NCBI RefSeq assembly: GCF_020085105.1
Contig: NC_058043.1
Coordinates: forward strand, 9,723,167 to 9,787,166
DNA: 64,000 nt
Direction of reading: 5' to 3'
DNA from: Siniperca chuatsi
Taxonomy: Eukaryota > Chordata > Actinopteri > Centrarchiformes > Sinipercidae
Shown here piece by piece: positions 26,342 through 38,300 of the stretch. The notes beneath the pieces are model-generated. The model was given only the letters and a program-made list of their open reading frames with translations, searched no databases and was not told the origin of the DNA. Both the position numbers and the translations under genes were made by a program. Each line of letters starts with the position of its first letter. The first letter of the stretch is position 1.

Positions 26342-29300
26342 TTAGTCTTTAACAAGTCTGTAGACATGATACTGCGCTCCATGTTCGCTTGTGGAAACCT
26401 CAAAAACAAACGCTATACAGAGCAAGGTCTCCTGGGTGTCGCGGTTCGTCACCACCTGAGAGGCAAACGGAAAATGTCAAGTGAGAAATATGAAGCAGCA
26501 GAGTCTGTTTAGAAATACTGCAGTGAGTCAGTCAATAACTTCTTAAAGGAATATTCTTACTGCCTTTCTTGCCAAGAGTCAGATGAGAAGACTGATATCA
26601 CTCTCACATCTGTACACTAAATGTGAAGCTACTGATTATCTTAACTTAGCATAAAGACACTGGCATGGCCCTGTTACAGGTAACAAAATTCTCCTACCAG
26701 CTCCTACCTAAAGCTCAGGAATTAACATATTATATCTCATTTGTTTAATCTGAACAAAAATGGTTAGCTGCTAGCTGTTTCCCCCTGTTTCCAGTCTTTG
26801 TACTAAGCTAAGCTAAACAGCTGCCGGCTGTAGCTTTATATTGATCGTACAGACATGAGAGTGGTGTCGATCATATCATCTAACTCTCAGCAAGAAAACG
26901 AATATTATCTATATTTCCCAAATTGTCAAAATATTCTTTTAATAAATCGATAAAATCCAGTGTACGTTACCTGTAGGATAGTAAAGTTTTCAAGAACACT
27001 GTTCATCATGTATTTTTCAGGCAAGTGTTTGAGTTTGTGGATAAAGTTGATCATGTACTCGCACATAGGAGAGCGGTGGATCCTGTAAACACACTTTCCT
27101 CCCTCCAGGCGGGCGTACTCTGTCTGCAACACACACACACAGAGTCAAAAACCACCAAGTAGTAAGGTGAAAATGAGAGACTGTACATCAGTTGTTTGAG
27201 AGGCGGATGCAGTATCAATGCACATTCTTACCTCTACTTTCTCGACAACCTGCTTGCCAAATGAGCAGACTTTGGTTGAAACAGTGATCGTCATGTTCTC
27301 AAGGCTGCTGTACTGGCTGCTGACACCGTAGAAAGAACCAGGGCCATCCTGCATGCCGCTGCTGTTCAGGTCCGCCTGCAGAGCGCATACATTTAATCAG
27401 ATTAGTGATGATCATCACATACTTGGATAATTTGTCATGAATTGCGAGATTGCAAGAAAAATGTAAGGTATTTCAGGGGTGTTTTGTTTCTGTGCAAGGA
27501 CAAACTTCTTGAGATTAGATGTTTAGGGACAACATAATGTGTGCAGAGACAGTTTACTAACATAAAGAGAAGTGCAGTGTACATGATGAAGCAAGCCATT
27601 GTGAAATGCCTTCTGTAGAATTAATATAATAGAAAAAGATTTCACACTTTTCCGTACTGGGATGATGTTAAGCAGAAACTAGCCAAAGTGAAAGACAAAC
27701 GCACAATAACAACTAATAACTGGTAGATAATAATATAATAATAACAACCCACCCAGAATTTAACCAGGAAGAAAGCATTTTGAGGGCCTTTCTCATAAAG
27801 CTCTTTGAGCCCACCCTTCTTCTCAGGGAACTTGTCGTAGATCTGCCGGATGTCCACAGCCTCAAGGAGTGGGTCGCTGTAGGAGGGGTTGGTCTGTCCA
27901 ATGTGGACAAACAGGTGTTTGCTGTACTGCAGTGGACAAAGACAGAAGAGATAAGGGAGGATGTGGTTTACCTCAAGAACATCAGCTGCAAAACTTAATA
28001 TGATATTCTGTTCACTTTTGAGAATAAGGAAAGAGGAGAGTATTAGGATTTCTCCAGGTGTTCTCAGGCTCTGCTGCTGTTTCAAAAACTGCACCTAAAC
28101 TTCGGCATTTAGCTTATGCTGGAGATAAAGAGAGGCCGTCTGACTCCTTTCCAAAGCTTCCTGCAACAGCAGATCCACACTGACTCCTCTGCACAGATAT
28201 TATACTAAATACTACATCGCAGTACGCAAAATATTATAGGGCACATGTAACCATGTAAAGCACTTTGTAATTTTGATTTTGAAAAGTGCTGTATTAATAA
28301 AGTTTATTATTATTAATATTATTAAAGCAGAGCTATTCTGCTGTTAAAGAAATTTAAATTACTTTACTAATTTTACTGTATTGTTATGAAATGATTGGCC
28401 CCCTGATGCCTCTGGACTCTGGGCTCTGGGCGTATGCCTGCTAGGCCCGCTCAGTAATCCATCCATGTCTGTATGGGAGAAGCCTTATTGTAAATTGTCA
28501 CCCACGTTGTCTGGGTCTCTCTGGACCTCCATGAACGCTGAGTACTCCAACATCCGCAGCTTAGAGGAGGCGATGGTCCGGTCCTGCCACACTGGCACTG
28601 CAGTAGCAGTTGGTGCAGGAGGAGGTGCCAAGGGCTCATAACCTGGAGGGCACACACACAAACATTTGTAAAACATTTCTGATTTCATTTTTAAAAACTT
28701 CTCACAGAGTTTTACTTCATACTTACTTGGTATAGATTGTGGTATAGGACCTGATAGGCTTGGGTATGGGGGCTGTTCAAAAGGTTTGATACTGAAAGAC
28801 AATGAATGGCTCAGTGAGACAATGACCTCTACTATATAGGGTCAGTATCAGGTGTTTGTGGCACATGGGTCCTATTATATTTGTATTTCTGATCATTTTG
28901 TTTTAATGTGAAAATCTGTTAGTGTCAGAGTGTAAGCATGTGTTGTTGCACCAGCTAGGCGTAAGTCCACCTGCTTCATTGCTTCTTAATGATGCAAAAT
29001 AGCATCGATTAATTATGCTTCCACTGACAAATCTAAGAAAATTGATTAAAAGATTTTAGTACTTTTTCAGTGAAAGCAAGTCATCGAACACTATGAGGAT
29101 TTATCTTCCTTATTCCATTTTTCTCAATCAAATTTGAAGCAGTTAATTTGCCCGGTGGTGGTTTACATCAGTGCAGGAAACATACAGTACAATACAGTGT
29201 AGAAGAAGAGTTAGTGCTGCTTTGTGCTCACAGTTGGACCTCGGCTAGGGGGAACTTACGCATGGCTGGTGCGGCCAAACCCAGGAGTCCTTCCCGGGTT

Positions 29301-32300
29301 GAGATCTAGAACCAGCCTGGTGTGCAAAAACGTGATTCGTTAAACATGCCCTGCAATACCCACCTGACATTAGACCTAAACCCCCTCACTGACTCAGTCA
29401 CTCGTTCACGTATTTACTCATCTCTAGCACCAATCTCTCTCTTCTGAAACTACATACACCCTGACGTCATCCCACAAATATCTTGTGGGTTCGGTAGAGG
29501 GGTTTACTTACTCCTGAGAGGGTCCAGGCTGTCCTGGGATAGCAGGCCAGAACTGGAGATTAAGAAAACATTGTTTATTGTTTTTGTAGTATTAATCAGT
29601 CGTCTTCGGATCAAATCCAATGTAATTTTTGTGACTGAAAACTACAACAAAATGTGTTAATGTGTTGTAATTGCACAGAAAATGAATGGTGGGCTCACTC
29701 TGGCTGGCTGGTAGGGGGCAGGAGGCAGTGGTGGAAGATGATTCTTTATCATACTCGGGGAGACGATCTGTGCAGACGACAGCGCTGCCATGTTCTGCAA
29801 GGCTTTGTCTTTAGACGCCTGATCCTAGAGATTGAAACAGAGGAATGTCTGGGGTCAACCACAAGGTGGCACCATAACCTAAACATTATCTACTGCTGTA
29901 TTAGAGTGTAGTTTAGTATATAGACTTCCACACTACGCTGCATTTATTTGTAGCTGTTTGATGAATAATTAAAACAATTCTAATTCTAAAATGTATATAT
30001 TTAATAATATTGAGAGCTTCTAAGAGTTATGATAAGTTTGACGTGAGTCAATAAAAACACATATTACATGGAGACACAACTGTTCTAGTTATTCTTAAAA
30101 CTAAATAAAGAGAACATTTTTTTGAAAGAGCAGCTTGACAGAATGAAGCAAAGAGACGAACAGAGAAGATGCCCCGCTGGTATTTCAGCTCGGGTCACAA
30201 GACAAATTGAATGTCAATGTGTTATCAGGATCACCACAGGAAAAAGAGAATAAAGAGAGTGCATTGGTTTGGAATGCAGATTTACATTCATGTTGCATTA
30301 AAAAGTGTACATCAACAAATTCTAGTTTTACTATGCGGATAAAAGCGGTACTATGTACGTGAAATAAGCAGCAAAAGATATACAAAGCCAACCAGTTCAT
30401 GTCCATGGTGCACAACATTTTATGACTTACAAACACATCAAAGCTTTCATTTAAATACACCAAACTAAATTTAAAATGCATCCTCTTGCTCTTTTTTCAT
30501 GTTTACAAAAGAATGCACTTAATGTACTAATTAAGCTACGACCTTGCAATTAAAATGAAAGATGCCTCGAAAGTGAGACCCCAAATCAAAGAGCGACACC
30601 CTATGCAAAGCAAGCAAGACTTTGGCTTTCGTCAGAGGCTGCGGGGATTACGCTACATCAGGCAGGATGCGCAGCAGTATTGTGTTCAAAGCATGGCTTT
30701 TTCCTAAGCATTGATTCATTACAGGGTAGCAATGGGGCGGGACACCATGCCAGCAGAGGGCAATAGCAAGGGGACAGTGCAGTGGTGCTACCAAACAAAG
30801 GAGGGGAGGGAAGCATATTGCACAAGTCAGATTCACTTACCAAATTCATTGCCTGAATCAAAAAAGAGAGAAACCATTAGTACTGTGCAGTTGTAAATGA
30901 TGTGTTCAGATTAATTAGGAGTTTTGGTTGACATAGTATTTGACTAAGTGAATTTCACTGTTTTGATACTGTAGACATGGTGTGCAATAACTCAGAATTC
31001 GAAGTTTATCCAAACACACCATGACTGACAGTTTGCTCTTGTTTAGAGGTTACAAGGTTCAGTAGGGACTATGGCGTTAAAAGAATGCTTCAATACAAAA
31101 TTATCACAATATTTTGAAAACTATTAGGTATAGCAATTTAGCCAAAACATTTGCATTACATTTGGTAATGTAAATGTCAGCAGTAAAAAGTTGAAATAAT
31201 AGCCAAGGATTAATTAAAATCATGTATTTTAAGGATGTTCTTTCAGTAAGTTCCCAGTACAAATCTGTACTGTATAACTGGGGATCACATTGCTTTATAA
31301 CACTGAACATAGAAGACCAACAGAGGAAAAACATGATGCAAATAGTAAAAAGTTGAATCCTTGGAGGTTTATTCCAGCACAAGCCTTCAGCGCATTACGT
31401 CAAATGTACAGCTGGTACTACAGTGTGTAGCCATTTTAGCAGTCACACTTTTACTTCATGTTTGTTCAGCTGATGCTATAATGATGCTAAATTTCACGTT
31501 ATTCCCTGGAGGAGGGAGTTGCTCTTTGTCAGCCATCTGAACTTAAAAGAGGTGGCTTGGAAACTAGTTTGCTAAGTTTTTCACTGACAAATAAGCTACT
31601 TTGGCTTAACTTCATAAAGTGCTTGATAAACACTTGGACAAGACGTTGGTACGGCTACAACTGCATGTACAGGTCATTAGTTGATATTTAGGAAAAAGTT
31701 AGAAGGAAGAACAGCATAGAAAACTCCCTCAAGTGCTGCCAATGCTACTATCCGACAACGGTGAACTCATGAAACATAAAAAAACCCAAATGATTGGACT
31801 GAATCACATGTTGAGTGAAGAGTTGAAAGATTTTTGTGAACGGGTTTAAGAAGTACACATAAGCATGAGATGATTATACTTTTACATATTCATTTTGCTA
31901 CAAAAATGTGTCAACTCAAATATGTCGTGTTGTTTGAAGGAGACAAAATACAGATGGTTGTATGTGTAAAAAAGTAATCACAGAAAGAATAGAAGAAAAC
32001 ATGATTAATCTCTTCAAGAAGAGAGGATACAAGACACCACACAGTATATTACAAGCCTGGTTTTATGCCATTATACTGCTGTTGGTCCATTTATAGAGCA
32101 AACAAAATGTGCAAGACGAAGAGTGCCAATCAAATGTATGGTTTAGATATGCTGACCCCAAAATGCAACATGAAGAAAATGTGTTTGGAAAAATACTTTA
32201 ACGTTAAGATCTGCAAACATTTGGAAACACAATTTTTGATGCTATGATGTGAATGTGAAAAGAGCGGGGAGGTTAATGTGGCGGCCTTGCTTCGTAAGTC

Positions 32301-35300
32301 CTGTGACTTCACTAGTGAGGACTTCTAACCTTTGGACAAACAACAGGGGAGGGAAGTTATGGCTCACTATGGGGAAGTTATGGCTCACTGTGAACAGTCT
32401 TATACTTTGTATTCAAGAGAAATTGAGCATTTATGGAAAGCTCACAAACTTGTATCACTGGACAAACAAGTTCATTCTTCCTACTGTACGTTATACAATT
32501 ACTTCTTGAGGTCAAAGTTTATATGATGTAAAGAAGTAAGGAGGTTGATGCATCCATTTCCTTATAGATTATTATACCAGCCACTGCTAGGTGAACTGAA
32601 CTACAAATGATGCCACTGAAAAGGCGAGCGGTATTCAAATAGTTGTAAACTGCTATTTCAACCCCTAGATGCCACTAAATCCTACACACTGTACCTTTAA
32701 AACCAAATATGTCACTTGTGGATGCTGGTGTCCACTAGAGGATTAGTCTGCATAAAGGGGTTAATTTAAGTTAGCACAACAGAATGCCACAATGTCTTCA
32801 GTATTTACATGTGTCTGCATTATGTATATATACGAATATAGAAAAACTGTAAAAAGCATTAAGAGAGATCAGAGGGATTGGAAAAACTACAAGATGAGTC
32901 AAAAAGAGTCATATTATAACAACAGTCAAAGATGTTTTTTGAATTTTAATTTTCAGTTTAATAAAACCCATCACAAACAGACACTTAAAAGGAACTAAAG
33001 GTATCAAAGTAGAAAGAGTTTTAGGTAAAGTCTCAGAGAAGTACAGTATGCTGCAGAAGCATTGGCTGGCACAGAGGACAGATACGGAGCCAGAGCAACA
33101 TGCAGCTAAATGATCAGTCACTGGGATCATCATAACAGCTTGTGTGGCATTCCTTTAAAGAAGAAGCTTTAGAATCAGCTACTATACTTTCACTACCGAG
33201 GGATGAGATTAGCCTTACAGTTCATGCAGCTCTGACCTACAGAAGTTAAAAAGCTTTGTCTGTATGTGCACTGCATGCATGGTACAGAAGCGAGACTGTG
33301 GTTCCCTTGGGTATATCAGAGAATGAACTCCTAAAGAATATTTATATTATCTGATTTATTGTTAAACAATGTATTTTGCATCCACTTCTCTAGCAGGAAC
33401 TGGCCTTGCATCAAAGCAAGGACTGATATTAATGTGCACAAATTTGCAGGTTAGTGCAAAGCCAAGCCTTTACCAGCCCACATTGAGCCCGCGGTGAAGC
33501 GCATACCTTTAGCTTTGACTGGATCTCGCGAGATTTTCTCCGGGCGAGAACCTGCAAGTGGCTAGAAACCTGCACAGAAGAATAGCCAAGAGGAGGGAAG
33601 AAGAAAAGGAGACAGGGAGAAAAAGACAAGGGAAGAAAGAGAGAAGCCGTAACCAAAGAGGAAAGAGACGCCCAGTCAGTGTTGCCAGGAGGCAGGTTTG
33701 CGGGACCTACCTTTATACCCGCCTGGTATTCACGAACTTTCTTCCGTGCTAACACCTGTATGTGACTAGACACCTAAAGGGGTGTGAAACAGTTTTTGAG
33801 CATAAAACCAACATGCACTCAGATGCGTGCACACACATACATGCAAGTGCAGACATGTACATACACATACTTAGAGAGATAAAATTCACAGTGAGAGTAA
33901 ATAGTTCATGCAAACAATAAAAGTTGATTTAAAGGATAAGGCTGGTGATATTCTACATTTTTCTTATTACCAACAAATCCCATGAAAAGACCAAAACCAT
34001 CAATGAACTGATGCTACTCACACGTATTGCCAATTGTGTAGCCAAAGCCTGATATAGTTTATTCCTCAGACCTCCATTGTTGTCCAAAAACTATTAAAAA
34101 TACATCAATGAGCCACACTGGGTGACAAGTTTCGTCATTGTGATGAACATGGGCACTGTAGTCTTATTTGCTGCCGTAAATACTCACTAGAGCATCAAAT
34201 GTGTATTAATCCGCAGCTGAAAATAGTTGCCAACAAATGCACTATTTACTCCTGTTTGACTGATGTTGTAAAAAGTACTTTGCCTTTAAAAAACTGAAAC
34301 TATATATTTGTGACCCACTTAAAGATTTACATGTTCAGTAGGAAAAAATGGGTTTGGGGGCTGAGTGCCACAGACCGAGTAGGTAAGTTAAAAGCTATTG
34401 AAAGACGGACTATCACATTGCTGGTTTTGGTCTTCTCGTGGGATTTGTTAACAATGAGAAATATATATAACAAAACCAGACTTATCCTTTAAATAACTTG
34501 TAATATACTTTTTTGTAATTTAACATGACATCAGGAACTATGAATGAAACAATTGTTAACAGTAATTAATAGTTTTCACCCTCCTGATGATGTATTTGTT
34601 ACGTCTTGTACTGTCAGCAACTAAAACCAAACTCATGCATGATTACTCTAATCCAATCATCCAAGTCGTTAAAACTTGTTTACCTGTTTTCTTGTGCGGG
34701 TTTTGCCTGTCCTCAGCTTGATGTACCTTGCTATCAATTCATTGCGACCTGTAACAAAAAACAGAATGCAAGGTCACAAACAAAAACAAGGATACATGAC
34801 AGAAGACGAACATTTGTACTGATAATACCCTAAATTGGACAGAAGGTGGCACCCTTGTCATACCTTGAATACACGTCTTGTGTCAAAAGAACAGCAGTGT
34901 GACCTTTCCCAGAACTCCTGGAGAGCCCTGGGTCTGAGGAGTCCTCAGACTAACTCAAACACACTTTTGTCAAGGGTCACAGGTCACAATAACGCCTCTG
35001 TTTCCTATAGGAGACCTATTTTAAAATGTAATTTCTTGTTTAAAATAAGCCAGGTATTAAAAGGTTGATTTTCTTGTTTTACCCCCAAGCTTTCATTAGC
35101 TTGTTTCACACTTCATTATTGTCTGCTCACGTGGCCCCGTAGCCTAATTACAGTTTGCTAAGAAAACAGAACCATGTTTTTCATGACATAACATCTACTC
35201 TCGACATTCTGCACAAACAGGTTGTGCAGAGAACAGGCTTCTATTCTGGGCTTTCATGGTCCTCCTTACATTCAGTGCTGTGCATTAGATTTAACAAGCA

Positions 35301-38300
35301 CTGCCTTTTCAGAAAAGTGCAGCTGGGATCAAGCAAAAATCATCTTTGGTGTAAAAAGCATTATTATGTTGTCTCTAGGGAAAATCGGTCCATCAGTCTT
35401 TTTCACTTCTTTTCTTGCCAAGTCACGCTTACTGGGTTTCTGTGGCTGAAATTTGGGCCAAAAGGAGAGGTTGAACCGCTGTATCATTATGAATAATGAT
35501 CTAAACTCTTCTAAACTTGCTGACAGAAATTTACACCAACAAAAACTGGTAAAGATGTGCACACACACAGACACACACAATAGACTGTGTCTAAGAAGTC
35601 TATAGTCTTAGAGTATCCAGACACATAATGACAGGAGAAACAAGTCCTGTTTTTTCAACTCTTTAGCACTTGGCCTCCAGAAGGCCCTGGTTAGTGCAAT
35701 TACCATAAAAGTACTACAGGCCATCTCCAGCAGGCTTGCAGCACTCACCGTACTCTCCAACCAGTCAGCCCGGCGGTCGGCCAGCAGAGCAGAGCTGAAC
35801 TGTCTGCCGATACTGAGCTAGCCCGTCCCCCCTCTGCCCCGGGCCAAGGATGGACACGCCCGCTCCGGCGCCTCCGCATTCCTAGCATTCCTCTAAGCCT
35901 GTCACATCTGTGCTAGCCAGTTTGATTGGCCTGGGCCTGTGAACACAGCCAGAGCTCGGGTGAACACACACATGCTCATATGCACTTCCAGCTCTGGGAG
36001 AAGCAGGGGTTAGAGTAGGGGTGAGGGCCATTAGGATGGGGTAGGGGGTTGCCGGTTAGAGAGGCAAAAGGGCAGCTGATGCCGTAACTCTTGGAGGAAA
36101 CACAAAGCCATAACTGTCTCTGCCAACAACTGCCACCTGGCAGCAAAGCAGCCCCTTTTCCCAAAACAACACCACTGTGTGACCCTGCACTCAATGGACA
36201 GCAACACCTGCTGCCGACCATCCCAGCAGAGGATGGCAGAGAAAGAACAATGCCATTTCGACCCCCACACAACTGTCACTCTCAATCTCTTCTGCGGAGG
36301 AGCAGAGGGGGGGAAAACATTACATTACCAACCACAGAGATCTGCTATGAATTTCACAGATATCTCATAGCAAAGTATTGCATACTGAGATATAGTATGA
36401 ACTAGGTGCTACAGGTTTGACTAAGAAAGATAAGAACTTCTCTGAGGATGGTGAGGTGGACTCAGTATTGTACAGAGCTGGTCAAACTGTAAATTCACAG
36501 CAGACTTTCAGAACTCTTCAAGATGAGGTTCAGTAAAACCAAGCTGAATCTCTTATTCACAGTGTTATGGAAATCATTTCAAAATAGCAGACCATATATA
36601 TATTTTGTAACTTGCTTTATAACAGTGTTGAGCACAGTGATTGTTGGTATTGCGTGGTAAATCAAAAATCTGTGTGTATTGTTCTTCTGTTGAACAGTGC
36701 AGTTCTGTGGTTGTGATATATCATCTTGTAGCTGAGATGATATCTCCAGTTTTTTCCACAACATCTGGTTGATTTTGTGATATTTGAAATTACTGCTTTT
36801 GTTTTATGTGATATACAGTTTGCTGCAGAGACACTCGCCACTTTGAAGCAGGTCAAGCAAATAACCTCAGTTTCAAATAAATGCTTATAAAGTTGAATGT
36901 TAAAATTATTTGGAAAAGGAACTGTAAGACACATTCTCAGGCATTACTTTTTCTGCACTATGGAAAAAGACAAACTGGATCGTGATGCCACTGCGGCATT
37001 TTGATCACAGTCTTGATTTTTATCCTCCATTAAAACCCTAAACAATATGTAACACTACTTCATAACAAAAAAGAGTTGTTCACAGCGCAAAAGCAAAGGA
37101 TTTTAGAAACACTTAGATAATCAGTCCCAAATCCCTCATCCTCCACTTCACACCCATGCATCAAATTTTGAAAACCATAGCATACAACACATATTGAGGG
37201 GTAACATAATCACTCAGGAGACCTGTGTTCAACCCCTGCCCTCAGGCACGAAAAACTGCTGAACAGAGGTTATTCAACAGGCTCTGAATCACTAAAATGA
37301 GGAGGGTGAGTTGATGCCTACAAAAACAAAACCTGTAGTTAGATGTCATTCACTTTGGGTAAAAAATATAATCACAACCTGACAGAATATTAAAAAAGTC
37401 TCAGGACTTCAAAGCAGCAGCTGCACGCTATACACATGCACATTTTATGGATGATTAGCACTTCTGCCTGGTTTTCTTCTGACCCAGTAGGAGTGGTTAT
37501 ATTAGTTGATCATTTTATAGACACGTTGCTCTATCAAACCCCAACAGAGAAAATGTAGAGGACTTGATCTCTGTGTTGTCAATGGTAGTTGCAGCTTTGG
37601 CAGCCAAGATCTGCTCAGACTTGACATGGTGGGGGTCGGAGAAATGGTGAAAAGGCTGGTCCACACAGCAGGGGAATACGACAGGTGCATACAAACAGAC
37701 ACAGACACACAGTCGTGCAATCACAGCCTCACTTGTCCTCTGCCTCTAATTTCCCTACCCTCTTTTTGAGCTGCTTATGATTCCCTTGTTGATTGCTCAA
37801 CACCCACTGAGATCGCTGCAGGCTGCTATTCTTTACGTCTTCCCTGACAGGACACGCCTATCTTTTTCATTTACTACATGACCGCTGGAATTTTCCACTT
37901 CCACGCTAAGATAGTGAGCAAAAAGGTAATCTCTCTTCACTCCCTTACACCGCCCCCCCCATCTCTCCTGCTCTGTCTCTCTTCTGAACCCTTTCTCCAC
38001 CCATATTCGCTCCCCTCCTCCCTTCTCATAACATTGAGGTAATCCTAAATTGCTAACATACTGCTCAGCCATGACTGAAAACATTCCTAGCATCTCAGTG
38101 AGGGGGCTGACAGGGAAGGCCTGCTCAGTCATCATTACAGAGCGCTCAGCCCCCTCTCTTATACCTTTACACACATCTTTTCTCACAACTTTGCAGATGT
38201 ACCAAACCTGCTGCTAATTCCTAATGTGGCTTTCAAAGGTCAAAACAGACATAAGCTTCCCTCTAGCACTGAAATCTTTCTCTTTTATTTTACCCAGAGT

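Noticed and set aside
33558-33752. Plus-strand open frame rich in Arg/Lys/Glu
   Set aside because: It is the antisense of the two tead3 TEA-domain exons and the purine-rich complement of the polypyrimidine tract between them.
37833-38186. 117-codon minus frame in tead3 intron 2
   Set aside because: Biased composition, no homology, no matching splice sites or phase with tead3 exons.
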